Shown here in pieces: positions 36,566-50,900 of a stretch of 64,000 nucleotides of DNA. Origin of the DNA: Cardiocondyla obscurior. Taxonomy: Eukaryota > Arthropoda > Insecta > Hymenoptera > Formicidae. The position numbers and the translations under genes were made by a program. The stretch spans positions 868,001-932,000 of the forward strand of contig NC_091889.1 in assembly GCF_019399895.1 (NCBI RefSeq). Reading direction: 5' to 3'. Positions within the stretch are counted from its first letter, which is position 1. Each line of letters begins with the position of its first letter. A model generated the notes under the pieces. The model did not search any database. It had not been told where the DNA came from and was given only the letters and a program-made list of their open reading frames with translations.

Positions 36566-38034
36566 GATGTATGATCGTAGCTCGGCGAAAGCGAACTGAG
36601 TTCACACAAGTCAAGGAATGACCCTTACCAGTTCTTATCATTGTGACCCACGAATACAAATACCTTTGCTTGTGCATGCACATATACACAATATATATAG
36701 GAATCATGCTCTCGGCGCATTATCTTCAATCATATGAATCGTACATGTATTATATTATCGGTGACCCTTTTTTTCTCACAATATTACACACTATAATTTA
36801 ATTAAGCGCATAGCGTTTGTTACAATTAAGCCAGAGAAACTGTAAAAAAAAAAAAAAACACAATCGTCAATACTTTAAATTTATTTGTCTAAAATATTAT
36901 TTACTTCTTTTGTTACGAGAAGTGTAATACTTTCAGATAAATTAATGCTGATACGTGTTATCATTTTTATTATACCGGATACCACAAAGCGCGCGCTTCG
37001 CGTACGTTATAAACTTTTTATTCTTTCTCAAAAAAAAATATACATATATTTTACATTTCATACAATTATGTTACTTACGGATGTACGTACGTATCTTATG
37101 TGACACTCTAAGCATCTCTCATTCCTTTAAACGTAATTCAAATGTACATTTTTGAATATCTATTCTCGCGGAATTGAGTGAGCAAAAAACTGTGCTTTCG
37201 GCTTATCCATAAGGAGCCTCGGTGTCGAGAATCTCGAGAAGTCGGCGTAAGCTACGAGTTGTAGCTACCTCGTCGCGGCGGAAGGAGGACGGAACATATA
37301 TATATCTGTCCTCTTCTGCAAGCCGAGCGAGACCGAGCGTGGCCGAGCGAGGCGCGCTCACCGACAGGACGTCGGCGTGTGTGCGTGGTCCCCCACTCCA
37401 GCAACATCGATGTTGCTCGGAGCTAAAATTCCCATCACTGGCGAAAAGTAACAGAAGTTTAGAACAAAACAAGAAGTGTCCGAAGGCAAGACGCCAGCGC
37501 AATCTTTGATCGACAGTGGAAAGTTCGGGTTGCGTATTACTCGATGGTAATAGAAATGGTGAAACGTCGGGTAAATTACCATCCGCTATCGATCGAGGAC
37601 AATGCTGGCGACCTGTTCTCGGTTTCTTTTTTGCTCGTCCTAAACTACTAATATTTCTCAAGCTTTTTCGGAGGCTCCGTAACAAGACTCTGGAATCGAC
37701 GTATTCAGCTCAATGTAATTTGAATAACATTTTTTAAATGCAAAATTCAAATATTTACGAGTGTACATATTACAGATTAATTTTTTTTTTTTTCCTTGCT
37801 TATTTATTATGTACAATTGGGAAGTATATCGTGTCGTATGTTGTCTCATTTAGTTTATTACTATACAAAATTTTATATACCTTATATATTACACATTTGA
37901 CAGGTTTACTGCGATGCATCATGTACATAATACTATTGTACGTTATGTGTATAAAATCTATCAACAAGCATACTGGTACTAAAGCAAGAAATTTGATAAA
38001 ATTTTACTGACACATACATATAATGCTCAACATA
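36566..38034. other. Spacer between the vitellogenin-like 5' end and PAXBP1 3' end
   Basis: Both flanking genes are on minus. The segment 37200-37690 is markedly GC/CpG-rich and contains, on minus, a strong donor (cctgtcg then gtgagcg; exon edge at 37362). On minus an acceptor-like tgtgaactcag precedes position 36595. Together these suggest a non-coding first exon of the vitellogenin-like gene spliced into its start-codon exon (inference). A 160-codon minus frame (37203-37685) and a 73-codon plus frame overlap the GC-rich patch but resemble nothing known. From about 37700 to 38034 the sequence is AT-rich and fits the PAXBP1 3' UTR, with complement AATAAA at 37803-37808. Confidence 0.5.
37362..37690 (-). 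promoter_or_regulatory. CpG-rich patch: putative promoter/non-coding first exon of the vitellogenin-like gene
   Basis: The GC-rich block ends on its 3' side (minus) with a consensus-like donor gtgagc at 37361-37356. It lies about 0.8 kb upstream of the vitellogenin-like start codon, and a usable acceptor lies near 36596. It fits a 5' UTR exon, but no transcript evidence is available, and the GC richness could have another cause. Confidence 0.35.
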
Positions 38035-41000
38035 TTATAAAGGCTTAATTATTTTCAGGATAGATTTGGCGTATTCCCAGGCTTCACTGTAACATAGACA
38101 TTTCGCTTTAGACGCATGTATCAGACTAGAGGTGAAATCAGATTAAAATTTATTCAATAAAAGCTGCTTAATCTATAAATTTTTCTCGCAATGCGCATAC
38201 AAAAATTATTATTAATAGATACTTACTTATGCGCAGGGTTTGCCTGATCTAATTGTTCACTAAGTTGTTGAATAAGTGTGGCAAACATTCTGAGATGTTC
38301 AATGGTTTCTCCTTGCAACCATGCTCTTGGAAGCGTACTCATAATCTAATATACATCGATAAACATTTTATTCATTGCAAATGCCAAAAATTAAACAGCT
38401 AAATAACTTTCTCTGCGATTATAATTATTAAAATAATATGTATTTATTTTAACGTAACATACCATATTTGCTTTGAATAAAGCATCAGTTGGACAAGAAA
38501 CTCGCAATCCAGCAAGTAAATAACGATTTAAAAGTGAGCCCAACGCCAAATTTTTTAGTTGCACATCTCCGAGCAGTCCTTGCCAGCTTAATAAATTGCG
38601 CAATAATTTGACAGCCATCGCAAATTGTCTTTGAAAAAATTGATGTTTCGTATCCCAAACTCTGAAATATTAACTTATGTTAAAACAAACGAAGAGATAA
38701 CATATATTGTGAATTAAATCAATTTAATTATATACTGAATGTACTGACTGTTTTGGAAAGATAGGTATAAAAACATCGTTTTCAATAGCAGCTTTAATTT
38801 TATCTAAAATAGCGTTGAATAACGTTTCCAGTTGCTTGCTGGTGTCATTTAAATTAGGATATTCCTTGATCAATCGATTTATAGCTCCTACAAGACGTAA
38901 TGTTTGGGAAGTTGACATAGGATCCCATATTTTTTCGATAATAGCTAAAAATTATTAAAATTAAATGCATATTGGATTAATCTTATTGTAGTTTTGTAAA
39001 AATAATTATAAACTATAAAAGATAATTTTATCACCCTTACATGTTAATTTTGGTATCACAACTTTTTCAATTGTTGACGGTATCAATCTAACATCTGGAT
39101 CTCGTTTTAATGACTCCTCGGTCTCTTTACTGTTTAAAGCGTACAAAAGTAATGTATTATACCATTTTGTTCTTTCTAAATCGGCGCTTTCCTATAAAAG
39201 TAATAGAACATTAATTTTACAGGTTATTAATAAAACTTCCAATTATTTTTTTTATATTGAGCAAAGTAAATAAAATACCATAATTGGATTCCAAGTGACC
39301 AATTGTAATCTTATAATGGATGAAATAATTTTAGGTAAACACAGTGATACATAAGCTTCAGTGTAAGCGTCTATGTCCGTTTCTCTCCACGATTCGAATT
39401 TTGAAAGGATACCGCGTACTGTACAATACTCCTCCATAACGTCAGAAAATATATCTTTACAATCGTTATCAATTTCATCTGTAATGTGGAAATATGTAAG
39501 CATAAAAATTTATTAACAAAAAAGAAATTAAATAAAAAAAAATTGAAATATAAACTCAACTATTACCTTTTGTTTGTTTAAATACGAGATTTTGTTGCTC
39601 AGTGACTTCATCATCACTAGACATGCCGTCAATATGCTTTGGCATATTTGAAGCTAATTCTCTTGCTCTTCTGCGACGGGCTCTTCTACCCTCTCTCTCT
39701 GTAGCTCGTCGTACGTGCACTTCCACTTCCGGTCCTCTTCGCATAGCTTGACCTCCTGCAAGACAAATAGAAATAAAGAATTCGCATTATAAAATTTTTT
39801 AGTTAATTTTTTTTAAGTATAAGGGCATCAAGTACCTTCCTTCTCCCTATTTTTTTTTAATCTAACTTAAATTTTATCAGCTTTACACATATTTATTGAA
39901 AATATACTGACTTGCTGCGGTAGTTATTTCTTCCGCCTGATCTCTCGTATCTTGTCGTCTTCGTTCCATCAATTCAGTTGAACGTTCGCCATATAGATCT
40001 AACCAGCGTTGTTCCAAATCGATAACCAGAGGAAGCTAACAAAAGAATTATACATTTCAGTTGGTTCAATGAATATATTCTATTAATTAAAACTGAGATA
40101 ATGTCTAAACTTAATGATTTTATGATAATAACATATAATGCTCAAAAAGTATTAATTTATCTGTTAATCGATAGTTTCATAAATTATTTTAAGAATTCAG
40201 TAAAATATGATAATATACCGTTTACACATTAAAAATAGATTAGACATCAAATTACTTACCACAGCCAAATTAATTTATTAATCACTTGTATAAATATATT
40301 TATTAAAAAAAAAAAATAAATAAATAACACATAATACAGAGAAGATAATGACCCCCGGCAATGAAAACTTGTGTATGTGCTATATATGTATATATCATTC
40401 TTATTTTACAAGCAGTTCAACTTGTTATTTAAAGACTTTATCACACCTTGAATTAATTTATCACAATTTGTATAAGTAAATTATAAAAATTGTATTAAAA
40501 AAATTTTTAAGGATCTAATTTAGGCTGTTGCGAAGTAGTAATCTACTATATATTTGTATAATTTATTTAGAAGAATAGATCTGAAAAAAAGTAATAACCA
40601 AATATTCTTTTAACTTTTTAATAAATAACATCTTAAATTTTTTGTAATTTGAGACTTCCTGGCCTCTCATTGCAACAATATTCAATTATAATCCGACACA
40701 TACAATCATAATTTTACATTACGTATACATAATGTAAATAATATATATTATTGAAATAATTTGATAATTATGCTAAATATTTCAATATTAATTTAAATTT
40801 AGTTAAGATATTTTGTATATCTTTATAATCGGATTTTATCTAAGAATTTAAATGCCAAAATTGAAAACGATTTATTAAAGTTACTGATACTTTACTGAGA
40901 CTGGAGAACTTTTGTCAGCCACATACTGTACGATAAAACCCAGTGCACAAAAATGAAACGTGACAGCGTATCAACCCACCTTCTCATCAAGACACTCTAC

Positions 41001-43537
41001 CAAGTCAGTGACATACCCACGCAACTCTTGGTAATATCTGAAGCGTTGTGCGTAATGCGGTGTACGAACTTCGCTTTCATCCAATTCTTTTATGGTTAGC
41101 TGTAATTCTTCCTCTAAACGTTCTTGATCTAGCTGATGCCGTCTATGCACCTCTTTCAAGTTGTCCAACCTGTAAATAATAATGTAATATTAGTAATAAT
41201 TTATTAATTTTTTTATCGTATGTAAAATCTAAAGTAGGATGTTTCTGTGAAAAATATAAGACCTTGTACGCATCCTGTTCACGATTTCTTGTGGTGTAAC
41301 AGGTACAATTTTTGTTGGATCTGGTGGTTGAAGAGACGGTGGCGGAGGTGGTGCAGGCATTAATACCATTTCTAAAGGTACACCAGATCCAATCATCTGA
41401 TTAACATTCATACCCATTGTATATTGCTGTTGCAACATAGAATCTTGTTGCGCTGCTGCAATCTGCATATCAAAAGATTCAAGAGATTTAATTTTGTTTT
41501 ATATTGTACATGTACAAAAAATACAAAGTTTTAATGAATTCAATATTTACTTGAGCACCCGTTACACCCTTTCGTATTTGTTGTGCCTCCCATTCTTCTT
41601 CTTCATTTTCATGCTCACTTTCATTATCTGAAACTAAATTTAAAAATGTATTCCAAATTTTAATTAAAAGAAAAACAAATTTAAGTAAATTTCATAAAAT
41701 ATACAGCTAAAATAATTATATAAAAATTCACATTTTAATGGAACTTGAGAAGCAAGAAATGCTTCTCTTCTCTTTTCTTTATCACGTGCTTCAGTGTTGA
41801 CAGTCATATCTAGGCGGTCTTGAGAATCATCATCATCACTTCGATCATGATCTTCTTCTCGTATCAGTCTTGATTTGCCTTTGTCATCGCTATAAAAAAT
41901 TAACTCGTTGTAATATTATTTTAAATTATATTAATAATAAAAATACTACAAAAGAAAAATAAGAAATTGTCATTAATTATTTTAATAAAAACGAATTACC
42001 TTTGTTCTTCAATAGGAATGTAATCGGTTCCTAATTCTCTTGCTTTTTGTCTGCGTTTTCGCGCTGCATGGATCATAGCGGCATCAGGTATACATCCACC
42101 TAAATAATTTTAAAACATTATTATTAAAAAATATAAAAACGAAAAATATAAGTAAATTTTATTACTAACTATTATATGCGTATTATATTAAAATTACATA
42201 CTTTCAAGAAGTATTTTTACAGTTTCAGCTTTATCTGTATTTTTCTTAAATTTGTGACTGCAAGGCTCATCTTCCTCTTCACCCGACGTATAGTCATCTT
42301 TTCCTGCTGCTAATGCAGCTCGTCCATTTAAAATCAGCGGTCCTGTGTTTTTTATTTTAACCTAGCAATAAAAATTATATTTTGATTAATAAAAATACAT
42401 AATCTCAAGCAAAAAAATTTAATATTAAAAAAAAGGTACTTTTAAATTGCAATTTTGATATGTCTCGAAATCAAAATACTTATATTTCTACTAACGAAAT
42501 AATTAAAAAATATTGACTATCACGTTATAATAAAAAGCTCACTGCAAGACAATTAAAAAAAACATGAAAATAGACAATAATTTAAAAAGCACTTGGAACA
42601 TAATATTCATATTTGATTGTTACTTATTTTCTCAATGCACATGAGTAATAAAATAAATTTAAAAAAATAAGAAGTTTTTTTGTAAATTAAATGACACATA
42701 ATATTATAAAAAATAATATGATATTTGTCTTCTTGCTGTACTACCAGAGTTGTTCCAAATCTTGAAACATTAGTCAACATATTAGGGAGAATAAATAATC
42801 CTCTATGTTAAATAATAAGTTACTTAAATTGAAGAAATGCTAATAATAATAAAACATCATAGAGATAGCTTACTACTAGATCATCTGTCTTTATTTCTAA
42901 ATCTTTTTCCTGCTTAACGGATTTATTCGCTTGCTCAGTGTCCACTTGCATTTTCTCTTCACCTTTCTTTTTCCTCCTTTCGTGATCTAGCTGTTTCATC
43001 AACTTTTTGCTCCTTGATGATTTCTTGACTATAAAAACTTCTCCATCGTCCCCTGTAATTTATTTTAATTTTAATTTCAACCTGAGCATACTGTTATATT
43101 GTTCAATGCTTGAAAATAGATTTTGGAGAAACAGCATCTGTTAGCTAAATGTTATCTAAAACAGACCTACACTGGCATTGAAACATTTGTTTCTGCCACT
43201 GAAATTACTCCTGCAAAAACTTGTTTTACAAGCATTTGGCATTATTGTTACAAATAAATTGCATATGAAACCAAATACCGGGTAAACTGGTTACACATTA
43301 ATTATACCAACACGTACGTATATATTATATTATATACGCAAGCATGTGTGCACATATATAAACACCTTGTTCCAGTTCCTCTCCAAAGCTGAGGCGCGTC
43401 TGCTTTGGCTTATCCTTCTTCGTTTTAACTTTGACCGGCTGCGCGTCCTCCACTTCCATTCTGTTCTCATTATCCTCGTCGTCATCGTTGAAAGGACGTC
43501 GGCGTATGTTCCGCTTCGGTTTGTTGAATAATGACAT
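38035..43537 (-). CDS. PAXBP1: PAXBP1/GCFC-family nuclear protein
   Basis: Nuclear GC-rich-sequence DNA-binding-factor-like (GCFC) protein, linked in other animals to PAX adaptor functions and to spliceosome disassembly. Exons in transcript order: 43537-43366, 43052-42874, 42361-42202, 42099-42000, 41889-41732, 41633-41551, 41462-41263, 41169-40980, 40035-39912, 39755-39567, 39478-39279, 39191-39041, 38944-38749, 38661-38463, 38345-38227, 38125-38035; about 836 aa (human 917). The N-terminus MSLFNKPKRNIRRRPFNDDD matches the basic-then-acidic start of the family. It is followed by GPLILNGRAALAAGKDDY, IPDAAMIHAARKRRQKAREL, a proline-rich segment (APPPPPSLQPPDPTK), a charged coiled coil (HQLDQERLEEELQLTIKELD) and the GCFC domain (ESWRETDIDAYTEAYVSLCL; MSTSQTLRLVGAINRL; VWDTKHQFFQRQFAMAVKLL; KCLCYSEAWEYAKSI). 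Donors at 41262 (gtctta), 39911 (gtcagt) and 38748 (gtcagt) are weaker but required by phase. Confidence 0.92.
40036..40979. other. PAXBP1 intron 8
   Basis: About 0.94 kb of AT-rich intron between exons 40980-41169 and 39912-40035. Nothing beyond homopolymer and TA-rich runs is visible in it. Confidence 0.6.
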
Positions 43538-44943
43538 ATTCGTTGCAACGTCGTGATCTCAACAACAGAGTACAGCCGTTCGGGCTCGATTTGTTACAGA
43601 CGCGGCCTGAAAAACGGCATGTGTCTCGTCGCAGGGCTAACCGTCAATCAATTGAAATGTACGTGGCAACGTCCACCTCCGTATCGTCAGAACCGCGATA
43701 AGCAGAACCGTAAATTTGCGCAAACACTCGAACACATTCGCGAACGAGCAGGAAAGAGGCTAAACGGTGCTAAACGGTAAGAACTTGGAATCACTTGGAA
43801 TACTTGGACAGATTGGTTCGGAATGATTGCAAGAGGGTGACACGATCGCTTGGCGCAATGACGACGCTCATGACTCGATGGGTTAAGAGCCGCCCTGAAC
43901 ATCGCTGCGTTCCGAAATACACTGTAACTAGCTGAATCTCGTTTTTATTGTAAAGCATCGCAGCGAACATTATGACGTCACGTCCAAACAAGTCTTAATT
44001 AAATTTTTTAATAAAATCGTTATTAAAAAAAAATTTTTACTTTTTTTTTTATTAATCTTGTTAATTAACTGGCATGTTTGCATTAATGTTTTCCTTTTAT
44101 GTTACAGTCACCGGGAGAACTCTATAACTCCGTTGAAGCTTACGCAGATTAGTAAATTGCATTTTTTTTTTTCTTAATAGAAATTATTGTAATTAATTGA
44201 TGTTCCCAATTATAATAACGCGCACAAATTGGCACCTTTCGAAAAATAGCGCACGCGAAACGTGCGCATGGTTTGTTCTAGTCTTACTTTGAAAAAACCG
44301 TGTCGATTTTTACGTATTGGAATCCAAATACTGGAAGAATAAAATAAATTGTAAAAGCAAAAATGATTCAATTGGGAAATTACATAAAAATACATTATAT
44401 AATTTAATGAGTATGTGTATGTTTCCCTTCTTTTTTTTTTACAACGTTACAATTCAGATAATATTTTATTTTTATAGGTTTCTAATAATTTTAATTTCCT
44501 AAGTTTAAGATTGCGTAACATTATTATAAATGTATGCAATATTCATAAATTGTATTATGAAACGTATATATTTGAGCTTTATTACAACAAATTATTTAAA
44601 ATAATCCTTCAAACGATTAAAGCATTATTTACAATTTTAATGCTGTAGCTTATTCACCCGATAGTTTTTATTTTAGTTCAACATATATTCGCATTAAAAT
44701 AATTATTAATCCTTAACAATTACGTTAATGGAGCATGAAAAATTATTTTGCTATAATCTTCATTTGTTCCTATTAACAATAAAGAATAAAAAATTGGCGA
44801 CTAATCTTTCAATATTACATTCGACAAAATTATTAAGACCGAACCTCTCTCCAAACATATCAGACTCATACTTACTTTTGGTTGCAATTCTGGAGAAGGT
44901 TATTAGGATAATTACAGCACTACAGTAAATTAAATTATGAATT
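43538..44943. other. PAXBP1 promoter region and dynein IC 3' UTR
   Basis: Bases 43538 to about 43990 are GC-balanced with CpGs, as expected for the PAXBP1 promoter and 5' UTR. Beyond about 44000 the sequence turns AT-rich and probably includes the dynein intermediate chain 3' UTR (complement AATAAA at 44667-44672). Small open frames on both strands near 43550-43990 show no similarity to known proteins. Confidence 0.5.
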
Positions 44944-47900
44944 TTATCTCAGAGGTACTGATGAAATAGATGTCATAGATGTTAAAGAAGACGGCCCGGA
45001 GCTAAGATTGAGTTTATCTAGTTCTTCATCTGCTTTGTTATTTTTCAGGTCTTGTTGCGTGTACAGAAATTTGTTCCACTCATCGATCCTTGGATGAGCT
45101 AAATGCTATATTAAAAAAAAAAATCAAATATAGAATATATTTCGAAAGAATTAGCATGCAAGTTATTAAATTTATCGTTTATGGTTATTATAATTTTTAT
45201 AATTAATAAATTTATTATTGATTGAGAAAATCTTAGAAACAATTGTCATACGTACCTCGGCGACATCGTAGACCCATATTTTACCGGTATCGTCGCCAAC
45301 AGTGACATGTAATCCGCTTGGCGTCCACGATACCCTGTTGAGAGCAGGGCATCCGTCAACGACGACACTGGCGGCGGGCACCTCTGTATCTTGATTCAAG
45401 TTCCATAAATCCAACCTGCCGGAATCGTCAACAGCGGCAAATAAAGCCGGATGCGTCGGAGACCAAGCAACGTCATAGATATAGTCGCCGTTGTGCTCGA
45501 AAGAATAGAGCGGCTTGTTCTCTTTTAGACTCCAGAGTTTAATAGTCCAGTCAATGGAAGATGTCAAAAATAGATGGGAAAAATCTATCCCTCCTTGTAC
45601 AGCGTGTGCGCTAATGCCGGTAACTGGTCCTTGATGACCCTCGTACGTTTCCGTCAATCCAGCACGGCTGCCGTGTCGACAAGCTGTTTCATACAATTAA
45701 GATATTATTATTTTAAATTAATATAATTAAAATATTAATAATTAAATTAATTAATTAAATTAATTAAATTAATTAAATTAATTAATAATTATTTTGGATT
45801 ATTATTTACATTCTCATATTACTAAACCATATTTACCTGAGTAAACAGTTCCATCCTCACTTCCCATAACAAAATTGTTAACGTCACCGTGTGGAAAGGC
45901 CAAGCACGTAGCGGCGATTGCTTTCGATTGTTTTGTATGTAATTCCAATGCCTCTTGTGGCTGTGACAGCATGTCTAAACTCCACGAGCACAGCTTGCCG
46001 TCTGTCGAAATGCTGATTAGATTGTGCGCATTTTGCGTTCCGACGACGCTCAAACAATATACTGGATGCTGCAAAGACAAGTAACGATTTCGAATTGTCC
46101 GCATATTTTAAACTTAGAAACTTACAGTTTAATTAGGTAATAAACATATGTTGCAAAATGGTAAATCACTTACAGTGTGCGCGGTAGCAGATAAAGGAGT
46201 ACGTTGTATAGGAGTCCTTTTCTGTACCCGGTTGTCCCAGAGTACAATTTGACCAGAATAAGTACCACCGAGAATCAAATTCGGATGGAATCTGGCGAAC
46301 GTGGTGGACATAACGGGTGACTGACAGTGAAAAATAAACTCCGGTGTTGTCTTTTTGAATTTCGTGTTCCAGATTAGGCATACACCATCAGGATCGTTCG
46401 GAGTGTCGTCGTTATTATTGTACGAAGCCGCTAAAAGTTCGGGGAACTGCGGTGACCAATCCATGGAAGTTACGCAACGATTACGAGACCATCGTTCACA
46501 GATAAACGAACGATTCAGCCATAATCGTTGATGGCTCTTCTCATCCCTGTAAATTCAAAGCGGTCATTTACATTAAAGAGAACATCTTTCAAGTAATTAT
46601 ACTTCCATAAAAATAAAAAGATTAATAAAAAAAAATTTTTTTCTGTTATAATTTTCTACTTACATTCCATCTTCGCCATCCATAGTACCAGCGTAATCGG
46701 TGTAAATATCAACGGATTCACCTAGTGCTCTCTCTACAATTCTGCTAGTGCGATCGAGGAACCGTTGGAAGTCTTCCGAGAGGATAATCATTTGTTTCTC
46801 TTCTTCGCTGAGCTCCCTTACTGTAAAATTAATAAAAAGTATCAGGATCTTTGATCAAACGGAATTTACCGCGCGAGACTGGTGATCCACGTACCTTCTT
46901 TCCTTGGCTTCTCCTTCTGTTTCTCTTGTTCAACCTGTGTAACGGCTGGCTGGACTTCTTTAACTTGTGGTAACCCATGAGGAAGAATTCCTGGTGGGAG
47001 CTTACTCTGGAAACCGTCCATGTGCGGCAAGCTATTTTCTTCGTCTTCGGCTTGGCCATCATCAAATGTCAAAACTGTGGTGAATAAGCTGGTTCCGCCA
47101 CAAGTACCCTAACTTCGATGTAACTACCTAACTACTGATCTGCCTACTTATTCAGAATTCGACTAATATTCTAATTTTTAATAATATAACTGGCACAAAA
47201 AAAAAAAAAAAAAAAACTGACTATTATACAACAAAATATTGAAATGCTTCGAAGACTACTTAGAGTAAAATAATTTAATATCTTGAATTTACAATAAAAA
47301 AAAAAAAAAAACACTGTGCACTTTGCTAATCCTAACATTTCTTTCTGCATAAATTTTGTATTTATTTCTATACCTAAAGTGCCGCAATATTTTACATGCA
47401 AACGTGTTATTAAAAAAAAATATATATATAAATAAATATATATATTAAAAAAAAAATATATATTATAATTTTTTTTTCGTACGTTCTTTAATATGATATG
47501 CACAAGTAGCTGTCAATTTGCAAATGTTTAACGAAATCTCATTTTCGAAGGAGCAACATCTAGAAGCATTGGTAAATGCCATATCAAATGTTTTACCATG
47601 CTGGAAATTTATCACTGCCAAGGGTCTCATATACGGAAATAAAATCATGAGTGTGAGCCTAGATGACATGCAAAATTAGCTACATGTACGAAAGGTGGAC
47701 TGGTTGTTGGTACCATCGTAAATAATATTAAGTTAACTTATTTTCTTTTCTTCGTTTACTTTTTTTTTTTTAAACTCGATATGTCTCTCCACCCTTTGTT
47801 GGCATGCAGCACCTTGACGAGGTGGAACAATGCGTAGAATATGCGAAGAAAAATGAACGTGAACGTACAAGTAATAAGAGAATATTAATTTTCCCTTTAC

Positions 47901-50900
47901 CAGTGTAATTACTATTAAAGACTGATTATATAATTATCAACTGGAATCATGTAGGATGAATTGCGATAGGTTTCACGATCTCTTTCTTACGACACTAGAA
48001 TCATATGATCAATGATGAGGGAAAAAAAATGAGCTTACAGCCGCGAGTATGTAAGTTAATTTTTTTTTGAAAAAAATAAAACAGTAAAGACGATTTAACG
48101 CAACTTTCCAGGTCTCATGCAGTACCGATTAAAATTAAAACATCTAACAGTGACAAGTAAAATAAAGTTAAGTGACACCTAAGATTATCTACCGCTTCAC
48201 TTATTAGAAATAATAAATGGTCAACCAAACTTGCAATCATACCTTAATTCAAAGTGCTAAATTCTGAATATCTTAAAAAATTAAATAACTCACAGTATAA
48301 ACTATCTCATAAAATAATACAAAGCTCAATATTTCTGCATGCGCGATTCGTAAAAAAAAAAATGTAACAAAAAAAAAAAGAGAGAGAAAAAATGTATATG
48401 TGTATATAAAAAGCAAATTATCAAGCAAGTTGTAAACGCTAAATAATTCCCTCCATTCAGTGCATATATAAGACAAAGACGACAAATTGTAAAAAAAAGA
48501 TTACGTGAAGATATTGCTTTTAGGCGCATTTTTGTGAAGGTGTGAAGTAGAATTATGGACATGTCTGTGAGATAATTAGGTAAAGTAAATCGTCTCTAGA
48601 GAGGAATTACCTACCTGTAAATTCGTCCTCCCATTCTAAACCAGGATTTAGATTGTACTCGTCTTGAAGGAGGGAAAAGAAAATGTCAATCAATTTGATA
48701 TCCTATTTACCGCAATTTTATGTAGCGTTTTTAAAATATATCTTTAAATAAGCATTATTGATGCATAATGATACATGTACAAAAGCTAAAAGTTACTTGA
48801 GTCTTCCACTTTTTTTTTTTTTTTTTTAATCGACTTACGTTAAAATCACTCCGGAATATCTACTGCTACATAACTCTCGCAATAATATATATTATGCAAT
48901 AAAAGATTCAACTAACTTTTCTTATTTTGTCATGCAAAATACATCAACAATCGCTCGAAAAAAGTTGAAAGTAAGAATTGAAATTGATAAATCATAGTCA
49001 ATATATCTATCTACATGCGTACAATATTCCCATTAGCAACGATTTTGTAGTATATTCTAAATGTATTAGACAATATTAAATTTAAAATCACCGAAAAGTT
49101 ACATAAGAGAATCCTCTTACTTTTTTCGAATATTTTAAAGTTAAACATAACTAATCAATTAATAATTAACTGATCTAGAACATGAGGTAGGATATTTCTC
49201 GGAAAATAAATCTGGCGCAAAAAAAAGAAACGCATTATTTCGGAAAAATATTGGAAAACAAAGTTTTCTTTTACAGTAAATTAAAATGAAGACAAGTAAG
49301 GGATCATGAAATTGAAATAACAATTTAATAACAACGTACTGACATCACCGACTGTTAAAATAAAAATTGCACGTCTCTTCCCAATCTTTTAGATTAACAA
49401 GACTCGATATTTATAGTTATCCTTTAACTGGATAGGTAATATATTTTAATTTTTAAACAGTCGACTGACAGCTCGATATTCATAAGACAGCGAGAAAAAC
49501 AAAATATTACGTGATAAACATATTTTGAGAATCCTGTACTGCTATGCTGCGATATATTTATGTGGACACATATATGTTTGTTGCTTTAACTCCGTTATGT
49601 CTTTTAATTTTGTTGCTACGCCACTTACGTGCTGTTAAGAAGCAATATTCTGCGACCGAGGAATATTTTATTAAAAAGAAAAAAAAAAAAAAAAGAAATA
49701 AAGAGAGAGAAAAAAAAATATTTCTGCGCCACTAAAAGCTAAAGCGACATTTCTTTATATAATATAAAGTATTTAAATGTATTAAAATGTTATATATCAG
49801 TGGGGTAAACAATTTACTAGAAATAGAGTTAGAGTGTGTTAGAAGTAACGTGTATAATGTTATCTTCAGCTTAAATCTGGTTAATATCCCACAACACCTT
49901 AGCTCTATAAAAATTACCTTCGTATTAATAAGCACTGATAATACGTTAGCATTCCCAAAGAGATTTTCGGATAACGACCGTGAACATCGCGCCGAGAACT
50001 CTGGAAGGTGCGTTAAGTTGTGACAAGATTTGCCAATGGATATTTCTCTCAAAAGACCCTGATATCTTTGACGTGCCACAAGGGACAGCACGCCAAGAAT
50101 ATCATTGACAATTGTCAGAGCTTTATAACCATTTTTATTAAATACTAGCAATTCATCTTGCTTCTTACTTCTTACTCTCACTTTCCTTTCGTAATACCGA
50201 TTAAAAAAAAAAAAGGAAAAAAAAAAAAAGGAAATTATTTTCTTTCGATAGCATGCCTACATGTGGAAATTAGTGATACATGTTGTAAAAGATAGCTTGA
50301 AAATATTGCGAGAATTGTGTTCGAAGAACAGGAAACAACCATCTTCAAAATTTATGCATGCTTTCCGAGAATCAAATGTACGTGAATAGATTTTTTTGTA
50401 GTGCGCCTGATAGCAAATTTTTCTTTGTTCTGTAAAGTCGGGATGTCAGATAAGTATTTGGAAAATAATAATAGATACGGTAAATGAAGAATAAAACGTA
50501 CACCCAAGGTAGGCAAACTAAATGGAGAACCGGAAGTGGTATAAAAGCATAACCATAAGATAGTAAGAGACCGATTAGGCTCCGGGTGGAGAGTTGTTTT
50601 GCATTCCTTATTGAAATTTTTTTCCTATGGAAAGCGCTAAATTCTGGAGACGATATTTTTAATCCGTTCACAACTTTGGCTGTATCTACATCCCGGATAA
50701 AAACCGAGTAAAACTGTTTAATATATTTATCAGGAAATTTAATTAATTTCACACAGCGAAGCTATAATTCTGATCAAACCGTGTACGCTATAATTTTCGT
50801 AAATTATTAATTCGGCAACTTCTTTTATTTAACCACATTTGTTTTGGCGTGAAATTTTGGATTAGCATGTGAAATTTAACGTCAAGAAATTGTAGTTTTC

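Noticed and set aside
47811..47910. Short plus-strand frame MQHLDEVEQCVEYAKKNERE in a dynein intron, preceded by an acceptor-like tract
   Set aside because: Only about 34 codons, opposite to the host gene, no donor or partner exon, and no known family.
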